64,000 nt of DNA from an uncultured Caryophanales bacterium (GCA_902464635.1 CABQKC010000006.1:1-64000), one strand, 5' to 3'; positions 41,647 to 51,974 are shown, counted from the first letter of the stretch. Program-made: numbers and translations. The notes: generated from the sequence alone by a model not told the origin.

Positions 41647-44598
41647 ATGGAAAAAGCAGAGATTATTAACGAAGAAAATCAGTTAGAAAACGAAGATAAT
41701 CAAATTGATGTTTCATTAGAATTAAAACACATCAAAAAAGATTATTACGTTAATAAAAAGCCCTTCACTGCAATAAAGGACTTGTCTTTGGTTTTCCCTA
41801 AAAAAGGATTCGTTGCTATACTAGGTGAATCTGGATGTGGCAAATCAACTTTACTTAATATTTTAGGCGGATTAGACCGTTATACATCTGGTGATTTACT
41901 AATTAATGGCGTATCTACTAAACAATTTAATGATGCAGATTGGGATAAATATAGGAATACCCAGGTAGGCTTTATATTCCAAAGTTATAATTTGATTTCG
42001 CATTTTAATTTGCTTCAAAATGTTGAAGTTCCTTTAAAACTAGCGGGTATCAACCAAAAAGAACAAGAAGAAAGGGCCAAAGCTGCTTTAGAAAAAGTAG
42101 GATTAGGAGATTCGTTACATAAGATTCCTAATCAATTATCTGGAGGGCAGCAGCAAAGAGTTGCTATAGCTAGGGCCTTAATAAATAATCCAAGCATTAT
42201 TCTTGCCGATGAACCTACAGGTGCTTTAGATTCTGCAACTTCCATCCAAGTGATGGAACTAATTAAAGAAGCAGGAAAAGAATGCTGTGTCATCATGGTT
42301 ACACATAATGAAAAGCTAGCAAAGAAATATGCAGATAGAATAATAACCATGAGTGATGGAGAAGCAATTTCGGATACTTCTCCTATTGAAGTCGGTATTG
42401 AAATAGAAAAACCAAAAACAAAAGAAAAAAGAACCGGCATGTCTTTTGTTTCAGCTCTCCATTCTTCTTTTAAAAACGTCTTAACAAAGAAAACCAGGAC
42501 TGCGTTGACTGCTGTTGCTTGCTCTTTTGGTATTATTGGGGTTGCTTTGGTTTTAGCTACTAGCAATGGCTTTTCTTTATATGTAAAAGATGTAGAAACT
42601 TCTGTTGCTTCTAGCGTTCCTATTACTATTTCCCCTACCGTAGTTTCTTATAAATCAAATAACCAAGATTCATATACTAGGGCTGATGAATTCCCTAAAG
42701 ACAATAATATCAGAGTTTATGATTCATCCTCTTCTAGTTACGTAGTTCATCAAAATACATTTACCAAAGAATATATAGATGCCTTAAAGGCTACTATGGT
42801 TGATAAAAATAATCCTGCTTATGGAACTGTTATGTCAGTTATGGAAAATAGGAATGGCTTAGATTTCCATTTCCTTACAAAAGATGGGATGGATGAAGAT
42901 GCTAAGGTTACTTCAATAAATCAATATGCCTCTGCTTCTTCTTTAGGGGCTATGGTATCTTCTGTCACATCTTTACCAACAACAATTATCCACGAATTAT
43001 ATGGAGACGAAGAATCTCTTTCTAGCATGTATGATGTAATTGATGGCAAATTTCCTGAAAACGATAATGAACTAGTTTTAGTCGTAGATAGATATAACCG
43101 CGTTGATTTCTCTACCTTGAAAAAGCTAGGTGTTTTTCCTTCTAATTCAACTTATGAAACTTTGGATGCAAATGAAAAACAAATTAGTTTCTCTTCTTTG
43201 ATTTATGATGGAGAAGGCGATAACGAATATAAGGAATATAAGTGCTACACAAACTCCTCTTATTATAAAAAATCAATGGAAACCAAAATCATTGCCAAGG
43301 TTTCTTCTTATAAGAACATTAAGCTAGAAATGAATGGGGAAGACTCCAAGTTTGTTGGCGAGGAAGACGAGACTGAAATAATTAGATACAAGACAGTCGA
43401 TGACTATGATGAAGTCTATAATAATGACGAATACTATAATCCTATAAAATGCAAAATCGTTGGGGTTTTGCGCCCAACAAAGGAATCTTATCTTACTTTA
43501 ATGCCTTCATCTCTAGCTTATTTGCCAGGCTTAAAAGAAACAATGGCAAAAGATTATTCTGAAGGTGGAGCTGGTTATAATCTTGCACAAGAACAAAAAG
43601 ATAACTGGTATGTTCCTAGATCAAAAAGCGATCCAACTGATGTTAGTAACGACGGACTTGCTTCTTTAAATGCTTCTTTAAAAACCTTGATGAAGTCTTA
43701 TTCAGAAAAAGAAGATGGGGAAGCCACTATATCAACAAATACCCTTTCTACTTTGTTTAATAATGTTGCTAGATATCAAAATATCTTCTGCATAAAGCAA
43801 ATGAATGAAGATGGAGGATATACCTGCTACGCCCCTTCTTCAAACCCAAAATCATATTTATCATGGTGCCAATCCTATGGGGCAACATTTAATCAACTAG
43901 AAATCAATAATGATTCAAACAATGCTGCACTGTTCTTGCTCATGCTAACCAGCGGAGAATTCTTCTCCAAAGATAGCGAATCTAATTTTGTTGATGTAAT
44001 GGCTTTGGCCAATTCTTATTCATTAATTACTTCGGTACTAGTTTTCCCAAAGAGTTTATCTAGTAAAGACGTATTACTTAGATACATGGATTCGTTAAAC
44101 GAAGGAAAGCGTGATTCCGAAAAGATAGTCTATAGCGACATTATGTCTGATTTTACAGGTTCATTAGGAACGATGATTAATGTTATATCGGCAGTTTTGA
44201 TTGTTTTTGCTTCTATTTCTTTGGTTGTTTCTTCTGTTATGACTGCGATTATTACTTATGTTTCGGTTGTTGAAAGGACAAAAGAAATCGGAATACTTAG
44301 GGCATGTGGGGCAAGAAAGAAAGACGTAGGTCGATTGTTTGAAGCCGAATGTGTGATTATTGGGTTAGTTGCTGGGCTTATCGGAGTCTTATTTACTGTT
44401 TTGGCTTGCATTCCAATTAATGCAATTATTGATTATAAATTCCCCGGGAACAACTTATCTTCTATAGCCAAACTCAATCCGTTGCATGCTTTAATTTTAC
44501 TTGCCTTGTCTATTTTGCTTTCATATTTAAGCGGTCTAATTCCGTCAAGAATGGCCGCGAATAAAGACCCAGTTACATGTTTAAGGAGTGATCAATGA
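41647..44598 (+). CDS. MacB-type ABC protein: fused ATPase and FtsX permease
   Basis: A 983-residue fusion. The N-terminal ATPase (about 20–250) has GESGCGKST, LSGGQQQR and ILADEPTGALD of the MacB/LolD class. A first membrane span (about 290) leads to an extracellular region of about 530 residues rich in Ser, Asp and Tyr, then an FtsX-like block of three spans at the C-terminus (SLVVSSVMTAIITYVSVVERTKEIGILRACGA). Such proteins move force across the membrane by mechanotransmission, for peptide or lipoprotein handling or antimicrobial-peptide resistance. I chose ATG 41647; a TTG at 41629 is possible. A TAAAAT box ends 8 bases before it, so it may be leaderless. It overlaps the P-type ATPase gene by 4 bases. 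Confidence 0.9.
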   Translation: MEKAEIINEENQLENEDNQIDVSLELKHIKKDYYVNKKPFTAIKDLSLVFPKKGFVAILGESGCGKSTLLNILGGLDRYTSGDLLINGVSTKQFNDADWDKYRNTQVGFIFQSYNLISHFNLLQNVEVPLKLAGINQKEQEERAKAALEKVGLGDSLHKIPNQLSGGQQQRVAIARALINNPSIILADEPTGALDSATSIQVMELIKEAGKECCVIMVTHNEKLAKKYADRIITMSDGEAISDTSPIEVGIEIEKPKTKEKRTGMSFVSALHSSFKNVLTKKTRTALTAVACSFGIIGVALVLATSNGFSLYVKDVETSVASSVPITISPTVVSYKSNNQDSYTRADEFPKDNNIRVYDSSSSSYVVHQNTFTKEYIDALKATMVDKNNPAYGTVMSVMENRNGLDFHFLTKDGMDEDAKVTSINQYASASSLGAMVSSVTSLPTTIIHELYGDEESLSSMYDVIDGKFPENDNELVLVVDRYNRVDFSTLKKLGVFPSNSTYETLDANEKQISFSSLIYDGEGDNEYKEYKCYTNSSYYKKSMETKIIAKVSSYKNIKLEMNGEDSKFVGEEDETEIIRYKTVDDYDEVYNNDEYYNPIKCKIVGVLRPTKESYLTLMPSSLAYLPGLKETMAKDYSEGGAGYNLAQEQKDNWYVPRSKSDPTDVSNDGLASLNASLKTLMKSYSEKEDGEATISTNTLSTLFNNVARYQNIFCIKQMNEDGGYTCYAPSSNPKSYLSWCQSYGATFNQLEINNDSNNAALFLLMLTSGEFFSKDSESNFVDVMALANSYSLITSVLVFPKSLSSKDVLLRYMDSLNEGKRDSEKIVYSDIMSDFTGSLGTMINVISAVLIVFASISLVVSSVMTAIITYVSVVERTKEIGILRACGARKKDVGRLFEAECVIIGLVAGLIGVLFTVLACIPINAIIDYKFPGNNLSSIAKLNPLHALILLALSILLSYLSGLIPSRMAANKDPVTCLRSDQ

Positions 44599-47105
44599 AA
44601 AAGACTACAAAGAAACTAAATGAATTGATTGCTTCCGCTATTCCTTATGAAGTGGATCCTAGTGTTGGGTTAAATAAAACCCAGGTTGATGAAAGAAAAA
44701 AATCAGGTTTAGTCAATAAAGTAAGCAAACAAGTTACAAAGACTTATTCTCAGATTCTTTTTGATAATTTATTCAATTTCTTAAACATCATTTTGTTTGT
44801 TGTTTTTATTTTGATGCTGCTAGCCAAATTGTCCTTTTCCCATTATTTCTTCATCATAATATTGGGTGCGAATATATTTATCGGAATTGCCCAGGATATA
44901 AATGCTAGAAGAATGGTTGATAAATTACGTATTGTAACTGATCCAAAAGCCAAAATAATTAGGGGAGGAGTTGAAATGGAGGCTTCCGCAAGCGGAGTTG
45001 TTCTTTCTGACATTATTAAACTTTCTAGTGGAGACAAGATACCTGCCGATAGTGTTGTTAGAGAAGGCGAGATTGCAGTCGATGAATCTTTGTTGACTGG
45101 GGAATCCATACCTGTAAAAAAGAAAAAGGGCGACCCCATATATGCAGGAACATTCCTTACAAAGGGCAGCTGCCTTGCTGAAGTTGTTAAAGTTGGCTCT
45201 GCTAATTATGATGAAACATTAAGAACAAACGCATCAAAATTCGACCGTCCAAATTCTGAAATAAAAAGATCAATCAATTCGATTGTCTTGACCTGCGGGA
45301 TCTTATCAATTTGCTTTGGGGCAACCCAGTTTATTACTTTTACCATACAAAAGATTAGTGAGGGGTTCTCATTTAACCAAATATATGGAAGCATGAATCC
45401 TGATTTGGCTAGGCTTATAGCTTCAGTTTCAGGTTCAATTGTCGCGATGCTTCCGACTGGTATGTTCCTTCTTACTTCATTAACTTTGGCAGTTGGAGTT
45501 ATTACCCTAGGAAAGAAAAGAGTTTTGGTGCAGCAACTTTATTGTATTGAAATGCTAGCTAGGGTTGATATGCTTTGTTTAGATAAAACAGGGACATTGA
45601 CCGACGGGACAATGAAATTAATCGAAGTCATTCCTGTTGGCAAAAACACACAGACTAGCGAGATTGGGTATTTAGTTTCATCTATTCTTCATTTTACGCG
45701 TGATTCAAATCCAACCGCACAAGCCTTGATTGAAGAATTCGGTTCTTCTTGCCATGAACAAATGCTTGAGTGCATTCCCTTTGATTCCGAACTTAAATAT
45801 TCGGCAGTTTCTTTAATCGATGAAGGCAGTTATGTATTTGGAGCATATGGGTTTGTTCCCACGAAAGAAGATCCTGAAATAAAAGCCTTGATAGCTTCCA
45901 AGGCTAGCGAAGGTAATAGATGTCTAGTAGTTGCTAGAAATAAGAAAGCAATAAAAAATGGCAAGGTTCCTGATGGATGTGAAATCATTGGAGTCCTTGT
46001 TCTTTCTGACCACATAAAAGATGATGCTGAAGCAAATATAAAGTGGTTTATCGATTCCGGTGTCGAGATTAGAGTTATTTCAGGAGATGATCCTGTTACG
46101 GTTTCTGAAATTGCTAAAAAGGTCGGAGTACCAAATGCGAACAAGTGCATTTCATTAGAAGGCAAGTCACTAGACGAAACCGCTGCCCTTGCTCCAATTT
46201 ATAGTGTATTCGGCAGGGTAAGTCCTGAACAAAAGGCTGTTTTAATAAATGCCTATAAGCAAATGGGCAACAAAGTTGCAATGACTGGTGATGGAGTTAA
46301 TGATATCTTGGCTTTAAAGGTTGCGGATTGCTCTATTGCGATGGCAAGTGGCTCTGAAGCTGCAAGAAGCGTTTCCCATTTAGTCGCGCTTGATTCGGAC
46401 TTCTCTAGACTTCCGGATGTAGTATTCCAGGGGAGGCGTGTAATCAATAACTTACAAAGAACATGTTCTGTATTTGTTACAAAAACCATGTTCGCTATAG
46501 TCCTTTCCTTTATCTTCATCATTTCCATGTTTGTTAACGGAATGGGCTATCCATTTAATACAGCGAATATGTTTATTTGGGAATTTATTAGCATAGGTAT
46601 TGCTTCCTTTTTCCTTGCTTTGCAACCTTCAAATGAAAAACTACAAGGTTCATTCCTTAAAAACATATTAGTAAGAGCGTTCCCTGCAGGGTTAACAGAA
46701 ATAATAGCTGCTACGATTCCGTTTGTTATATATTTGATTTGGCCAAACGCATTCACTACTTCTACTAACACTGATTTCTATTGGATGGCAACTTGCACAT
46801 GTGCAGTAGTTTCCTTTACCTTAATTTCTTTTGTATCGTTATTTAGAATCTGTGTTCCGCTTAATAGATATAGGACTATTTTATTTGTTGCTCTTTCTAT
46901 TTTGGGGATATTGATATTCGGCTGTGATATAGGACTATATTTTACAAGAGGGAAAACATTTAGTCCTATATTGGCCCTCTCTTGGGGAAACTTATCTTGG
47001 GGTTTTTATCTAACAACGGCCTTAAATGTAATTATTTTTGGCTCTCTATATTTCTTATTGGATAAGAGGGTTGTAAAATGGATTGAAAGCATTGGAGAAG
47101 AATGA
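44595..47105 (+). CDS. Cation-transporting P-type ATPase, CtpE-like
   Basis: An 836-residue P-type ATPase with the actuator motif LTGESIPV, phosphorylation motif CLDKTGTLTDG (about 330) and hinge TGDGVNDILALK. The fourth membrane helix reads MLPTGMFLLTS in place of the PEGL of classical calcium pumps; together with VLVQQLYCIEMLARVDMLCLDKTG this resembles the CtpE group, linked to calcium in mycobacteria. About ten membrane spans are expected. Substrate is inferred, not certain. Start and stop both overlap neighbours by 4 bases, so it is translationally coupled to the MacB-type protein and to psuG. Confidence 0.88.
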   Translation: MKKTTKKLNELIASAIPYEVDPSVGLNKTQVDERKKSGLVNKVSKQVTKTYSQILFDNLFNFLNIILFVVFILMLLAKLSFSHYFFIIILGANIFIGIAQDINARRMVDKLRIVTDPKAKIIRGGVEMEASASGVVLSDIIKLSSGDKIPADSVVREGEIAVDESLLTGESIPVKKKKGDPIYAGTFLTKGSCLAEVVKVGSANYDETLRTNASKFDRPNSEIKRSINSIVLTCGILSICFGATQFITFTIQKISEGFSFNQIYGSMNPDLARLIASVSGSIVAMLPTGMFLLTSLTLAVGVITLGKKRVLVQQLYCIEMLARVDMLCLDKTGTLTDGTMKLIEVIPVGKNTQTSEIGYLVSSILHFTRDSNPTAQALIEEFGSSCHEQMLECIPFDSELKYSAVSLIDEGSYVFGAYGFVPTKEDPEIKALIASKASEGNRCLVVARNKKAIKNGKVPDGCEIIGVLVLSDHIKDDAEANIKWFIDSGVEIRVISGDDPVTVSEIAKKVGVPNANKCISLEGKSLDETAALAPIYSVFGRVSPEQKAVLINAYKQMGNKVAMTGDGVNDILALKVADCSIAMASGSEAARSVSHLVALDSDFSRLPDVVFQGRRVINNLQRTCSVFVTKTMFAIVLSFIFIISMFVNGMGYPFNTANMFIWEFISIGIASFFLALQPSNEKLQGSFLKNILVRAFPAGLTEIIAATIPFVIYLIWPNAFTTSTNTDFYWMATCTCAVVSFTLISFVSLFRICVPLNRYRTILFVALSILGILIFGCDIGLYFTRGKTFSPILALSWGNLSWGFYLTTALNVIIFGSLYFLLDKRVVKWIESIGEE

Positions 47106-48010
47106 TGAAAATAAGTCTAAGAGTAGCAAAAGCACTTGCAAACAAAGAACCAGTAGTCGCACTTGAGTCTACGATTATATCACACGGGATGCCTTATCCT
47201 AAAAATGTTGAGACAGCCTTGTTAGTAGAAAAAACAATAGAAGATAATGGAGCTATTCCTGCAACAATCGGAATTATTGATGGCGAGATTGTAGTCGGCA
47301 TGAGCCATGACGAAATTGAGAAATTTGGCAAGAAAAAAGGAATTGCTAAAGTTTCAAAAAGAGACTTGCCAATTGTAGTAGCCAAAAAGATGTGGGGTGC
47401 CACCACTGTATCCGCCACTATGCTAATTGCACACATGGCTGGTATTGAAATATTTGTTACCGGCGGTATCGGAGGGGTTCATCGCGGGGCTGAATCCACT
47501 TTTGATATTTCTCGTGACTTAAAAGAATTAGGAGAAGTCGATGTTGCAGTTATTTGCTCTGGGGCTAAAGCAATATTAGATATCCCAAAGACTTTAGAAT
47601 ATCTAGAAACTGAAGGAGTTACCATTCTTTCTAACAAGGAAAAGAGTTTTGCTAACTTCTATTCATCTTCTAGTTCCTATCCAGTTGATTATGCGTTTAC
47701 CTCTGCTAAAGAAGCTGCCTCGATTATCAAGGCTAAACGCGACTTAGAATTAGAGGGTGGCATTTTGATTTCTAACCCAGTTCCAGAAGAATATTCTTTA
47801 CCTCATGATTATATTGATTCGATTGTCGATCAAGCTGTCAAAGAAAGTAAAGAGCAAGGAATCAAAGGCAAGGATGTCACTCCTTTCCTTTTGAAACGTA
47901 TTGTTGAATTAACTGGTGGCAAATCGCTTGAATCCAACATAGCCCTTATATTGAATAACGCTAAATTAGGTGCAAATATAGCCAAGGAATATTCCTCTTT
48001 AATTAAATGA
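47102..48010 (+). CDS. psuG: Pseudouridine-5'-phosphate glycosidase
   Basis: A 302-residue PsuG, which splits pseudouridine 5'-phosphate into uracil and ribose 5-phosphate (reversible). Conserved stretches are VALESTIISHGMPYPKN, PATIGIIDGEIVVGM, KMWGATTVSATM, FVTGGIGGVHRGAEST and the C-terminal GKSLESNIALILNNAKLGANIA. No PsuK kinase is adjacent; pseudouridine kinase would have to come from elsewhere. It overlaps both the P-type ATPase and the TetR gene by 4 bases. Confidence 0.94.
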   Translation: MMKISLRVAKALANKEPVVALESTIISHGMPYPKNVETALLVEKTIEDNGAIPATIGIIDGEIVVGMSHDEIEKFGKKKGIAKVSKRDLPIVVAKKMWGATTVSATMLIAHMAGIEIFVTGGIGGVHRGAESTFDISRDLKELGEVDVAVICSGAKAILDIPKTLEYLETEGVTILSNKEKSFANFYSSSSSYPVDYAFTSAKEAASIIKAKRDLELEGGILISNPVPEEYSLPHDYIDSIVDQAVKESKEQGIKGKDVTPFLLKRIVELTGGKSLESNIALILNNAKLGANIAKEYSSLIK

Positions 48011-48567
48011 TTACTGAATCAAAACTCAAATATGCCTTGAAGCAGATGATGGAAGATATCCCTTTGGAGGATATCAATGTCACCGCACTTTGCCAAAAGT
48101 GTGGATGTCATAGACAGACTTTTTACTATCATTATCAAGATATATATGATTTGATTGCAGCTATTTTCCTTAATGAAGATTTAGAAAAAGTAAATCAGTG
48201 CAAGGATGTTAAATCTACCCTTAAGGCATTTCTTCAATACGTAAAAGACAATTTTACTTTCTTACGTTCCACCTATAATTCGGCCGCTAGAGATCTAACC
48301 GATGATTTTATATTTGGAAAACTAAATGCCAAATTATTGTCCTTATGGACTAAAGAAAACGAAGGCAAGGAACTTAAGAAAGATGGATATAGGAATGCTG
48401 CCAGGCGTTTTGCCCATATAGTTTCTGACGAATTTGGGTATTGTTTCAAAGATCCTAAACTAACTCCTGAAAAATTCTCCAAGAAGATGAATAAATTTAT
48501 TGATAATTCAATGAGCATCATCCTTCCTGCGATTATGAATCTGTCTAAAAAAGAAGAATCTAAATAA
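48007..48567 (+). CDS. TetR-family regulator
   Basis: A 186-residue protein with a TetR helix-turn-helix in the first 50 residues (SKLKYALKQMMEDIPLEDINVTALCQKCGCHRQTFYYHYQDIYDLI). The C-terminal helical domain resembles the DhaS-like subgroup. Overlap with psuG by 4 bases makes it the last gene of the ABC/P-type ATPase/psuG set, which it may regulate; no operator was found. Confidence 0.85.
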   Translation: MITESKLKYALKQMMEDIPLEDINVTALCQKCGCHRQTFYYHYQDIYDLIAAIFLNEDLEKVNQCKDVKSTLKAFLQYVKDNFTFLRSTYNSAARDLTDDFIFGKLNAKLLSLWTKENEGKELKKDGYRNAARRFAHIVSDEFGYCFKDPKLTPEKFSKKMNKFIDNSMSIILPAIMNLSKKEESK

Positions 48568-48649
48568 CTTTTATAATCCAATTATCAATATAGGTATTTT
48601 TTTCTTTTGTATTTTTCTTTAACATTAAGTTAACTTACGGAGGTTAGTT

Positions 48650-50608
48650 ATGAAGAAGAATATATTTTTGCTAATTGGTTTATTGCCTTTGGCTTTAGGG
48701 TGCGGACGTTCATCTAGCGAAGAAAGCAAAACGATAGATACAGGTAGCGAAGAAGTTTCATCTACCCCTTCTAGCGAAATAATTTCTTCTACCCCTTCAA
48801 TTCATGAACATACATTTGAAGATAAATGGACATATGATGAAGAATATCATTACCATAAGTCTAATTGCGGCCATGATGTAGTTAGTGATAAAGAACCCCA
48901 TTCTTTTGTTTCCACAGTTACTAATCCAACGTTTGAAGAAGAAGGATATACGACCCATGTATGCAAATGTGGCTATTCTTATGTTGATAGCAAGACTAAT
49001 AAACTAGAACATAATTATTCTTCGGCCTGGTCAAGTGATGGGCGTACCCACTGGCATGCCTGTATCGATACGGGATATGAGCATTTAAAGAAAGACGAAG
49101 CAAAACATATCTTTAATATCAACGAAGATAATCCTTTGGAGATGGAATGTGTTATATGTAAGAAAAAAGGCGGGATACAAGAAATAAATGCGTTGAGATA
49201 TAGCCTATTTGATTTCGAAAGCGAAATAGATGGAGTTAAATACACGCAAGCCTATACTGTTTTAAATTCTATAAATATCAACTGTAAAGAAATAATAATT
49301 CCTTCTTTCTATAATTCTCTACCTGTAGTTTCTATTGAAAACGAAGCTTTTTCAAATCGCAGCTCCCTTGTTTCTCTATTCATTTCAAATAACATTAGTT
49401 CAATCGGAATTAAATTGATTTGCTTTTCTAAAGTTGTTTCTTCTATTGAAGTAGATTCTAGAAATAAGACTTTTGATTCAAGGAATAATTCTAATTCAGT
49501 TATAAAGACAATAGATAATTCACTAGTTTTAGGATGCAAGGATAGCGTTATTCCGAGTAGCATTACTTCAATTGGAGATTATGCTTTCTATGGTTGCACT
49601 GGGCTAGAAGAAATTTCTCTTCAAGATAACATAACTTCCATAGGTATTGGATCGTTCCAATATTGTGAATCATTATCTTCCGTTTTGCTTGGTAAAAATC
49701 TTACTTCGATTGGAATGGTTGCTTTTTGTGAATGCGGTGTCTTAAGCCAAATAACATTGCCAGATAGTTTAGTTAATTTAGGGGCTGGGGCTTTTAGCTT
49801 CTGCGCCTCGTTATCAACTATTGTTATTCCTGATAAAGTGACTTCTATCGGGACTGAAACATTTAGGGGTTGTTCTTCTTTGTCTGTAGTTAAGATTGGT
49901 AAAAGTGCCACTTCTATCGGTGAAAGAGCATTTGCAAATTGCAAATTGATTACATCTATCAGCCTTCCTGAAGGACTTACTAATATTTGGAATTATGCAT
50001 TTAGCGGATGTAAGGCTCTTAAATCCGTTAATTTGCCTAGTACTCTTGTTAGTATTGGGGATTATGCTTTTCAATATTGCAAAGTATTAAAAGAAATTGA
50101 TTTACCTTCAGGATTATTATCAATTGGAAAGTTCGCCTTTAGTCAATGTGACGCATTTAATTCACCCATTCCAACTAACGTTACTTTAATTGATGAACAT
50201 GCTTTTTCTAGTTGCTTATCTTTAACATCGGTTGTTATACCTAGTGGAATCAAAAAAATCGGAGATTCAGCCTTTTCTAGTTGCACCGGTTTAACTACTG
50301 TTACTATCCAAGAAGGAGTGACTTCTATTGGGTTTAGTTGCTTCTCGCAGTGCACTGCTCTTACCACAATAGTTATCCCATCTACTGTTGCTTCTACTTC
50401 TATTGGCATGTGGGCATTTAATAACTGCAAGGCAATAAAATATTGCTATGTTAATTGGACTGATACAAGCAAAACCATTGAGGACATACCATCATCTAGC
50501 ATGTATTACTATTCAGAAACTGAACCAAGCGAAGAAGATTTAAAATCCCATAACTATTGGCATTATGTTGATGAAACTCCTACCATTTGGAAATTAACCA
50601 TAAAGTAA
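48650..50608 (+). CDS. BspA-type leucine-rich-repeat surface lipoprotein
   Basis: A 652-residue secreted protein. A lipoprotein-type signal ends LPLALGC (Cys18), followed by a Ser/Glu linker. Residues about 50–165 contain two Cys/His-rich modules (HKSNCGH, VCKCGYSYVD, HWHAC), a type common beside BspA repeats in gut Firmicutes. From about residue 210 there are more than a dozen LRR_5 repeats of about 23 residues (SIGDYAFYGCTGLEEISL type). BspA-like proteins bind host matrix, mucus or other bacteria; here that is inferred. AGGAGG-like GGAGG precedes the start. Single gene. Confidence 0.93.
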   Translation: MKKNIFLLIGLLPLALGCGRSSSEESKTIDTGSEEVSSTPSSEIISSTPSIHEHTFEDKWTYDEEYHYHKSNCGHDVVSDKEPHSFVSTVTNPTFEEEGYTTHVCKCGYSYVDSKTNKLEHNYSSAWSSDGRTHWHACIDTGYEHLKKDEAKHIFNINEDNPLEMECVICKKKGGIQEINALRYSLFDFESEIDGVKYTQAYTVLNSININCKEIIIPSFYNSLPVVSIENEAFSNRSSLVSLFISNNISSIGIKLICFSKVVSSIEVDSRNKTFDSRNNSNSVIKTIDNSLVLGCKDSVIPSSITSIGDYAFYGCTGLEEISLQDNITSIGIGSFQYCESLSSVLLGKNLTSIGMVAFCECGVLSQITLPDSLVNLGAGAFSFCASLSTIVIPDKVTSIGTETFRGCSSLSVVKIGKSATSIGERAFANCKLITSISLPEGLTNIWNYAFSGCKALKSVNLPSTLVSIGDYAFQYCKVLKEIDLPSGLLSIGKFAFSQCDAFNSPIPTNVTLIDEHAFSSCLSLTSVVIPSGIKKIGDSAFSSCTGLTTVTIQEGVTSIGFSCFSQCTALTTIVIPSTVASTSIGMWAFNNCKAIKYCYVNWTDTSKTIEDIPSSSMYYYSETEPSEEDLKSHNYWHYVDETPTIWKLTIK

Positions 50609-50694
50609 GCATTAAAAATAAAGATAGAAACCGCTACATAGATAATAACAATTGTATATAACATAGTTAGGCGTCAAAATTCGGAGGTTGTTAT

Positions 50695-51966
50695 ATGGAA
50701 CAAAAAGAAAGAGTGTTGACTGTAGCAATTATTGGAGCGGGTTCCCGTGGGGCTGATTCTTATGGAAAAGCAATGAAAGAAGACCCTAGATATAAAATTG
50801 TTTCTGCTTGTGACAAAAGGCAAGTAAAACTAGATGCGGTCAAAGAACGTTTTGGAGTAAGTGATGATAATCTTTTCCTAGATGAAAAGGATTTCTTTGC
50901 TAAAAAAAGAGCGGATATCTGTATAGTGGCTACCCAAGATAAAGATCATGTCCGCCACTGCATCTCCGCTTTAAAGCTTGGATATGATGTTCTTCTAGAA
51001 AAACCTATCACAGATTCAAAAGAAGAATGCCAAAAACTTCTTGCTGCTCAAAAGCAATATGGTGGCAAAGTTGTAGTTTGCCATGTCCTTAGATATGCAC
51101 AGGCTTTCTTAGCTGCTTCAAAAATAATCGATGAAGGCAAGATAGGCAAATTAATAGATATCCAGGCGATTGAGCAAGTTGCTTTCTGGCATCAAGCCCA
51201 TAGCTATGTACGTGGAAATTGGAGAAGAAGCGAAGACACCTCTCCAATGATTATGGCCAAATGCTGTCATGACATGGATTTGCTTCAATTCTATGCCAAA
51301 TCTAAATTCAAGACCGTTTCGTCCATTGGAAGTCTTAGTTTCTTTAAGAAGGAAAACCAACCGAAAGGCGCAGCTGACCATTGCAAAGATTGCCATTATT
51401 TACATAGTTGCCCATATAGTGCTGAAAAGATTTATGTTGATTGGTGGGTTAGAGATGGACGTCCAAAGACTATGTGGCCAATGAATGTAGTTTGCACTGA
51501 TGAAACTCTTACTGAAGAAGGAATAAGGAAAGCATATGAAAATGGGCCTTATGGACGTTGCGTATTTGCTTGTGATAATGATGTAGTTGACCATCAAGAA
51601 ACTAATATCCTTTTTGAAAATGGAGTTACAGCTAATTTATGCATGACTGCTTTTACTGGTGATGCAGGACGTATCTATAGATTCCATGGCAGCATGGGCG
51701 AATTGGATTTAAACGAAGAGAAACAATGCTTGGTTTTGAAAGTATATGATAAACCAACTGAAACAATTCCATTTAATGCACTTCCTGATGTTTCTGGAGG
51801 GCATGGTGGAGGAGATACTGGGCTAGTAAATGCCTTATATGATGTCGTTACTGGCAAAAAGGAAGCTAGCACTGCATTAGAAAGCTCATTAGAATCCCAC
51901 TTGATGGCTATTGCTGCTGAAGAAAGTAGACTTCAAGATGGAAAGATGATTAAAAGAGGAGAATAA
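50695..51966 (+). CDS. Gfo/Idh/MocA-family oxidoreductase
   Basis: A 423-residue NAD(P)-dependent oxidoreductase acting on a sugar or inositol-like compound. The Rossmann motif VAIIGAGSRG is N-terminal, the family EKP motif is in VLLEKPITDS (about 100) and the C-terminal half has the substrate domain. Between them is a Cys cluster HCKDCHYLHSCPYSAEKIY (about 225–245), a feature of one uncharacterised subgroup. The GGAGG before the start is good. Substrate unknown. Confidence 0.9.
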   Translation: MEQKERVLTVAIIGAGSRGADSYGKAMKEDPRYKIVSACDKRQVKLDAVKERFGVSDDNLFLDEKDFFAKKRADICIVATQDKDHVRHCISALKLGYDVLLEKPITDSKEECQKLLAAQKQYGGKVVVCHVLRYAQAFLAASKIIDEGKIGKLIDIQAIEQVAFWHQAHSYVRGNWRRSEDTSPMIMAKCCHDMDLLQFYAKSKFKTVSSIGSLSFFKKENQPKGAADHCKDCHYLHSCPYSAEKIYVDWWVRDGRPKTMWPMNVVCTDETLTEEGIRKAYENGPYGRCVFACDNDVVDHQETNILFENGVTANLCMTAFTGDAGRIYRFHGSMGELDLNEEKQCLVLKVYDKPTETIPFNALPDVSGGHGGGDTGLVNALYDVVTGKKEASTALESSLESHLMAIAAEESRLQDGKMIKRGE

Positions 51967-51974
51967 GCTAGAAA

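Noticed and set aside
49560..50400. DNA tandem repeat in the BspA gene as a mobile or unstable repeat
   Set aside because: The repeats are diverged at DNA level and simply encode protein LRR units.
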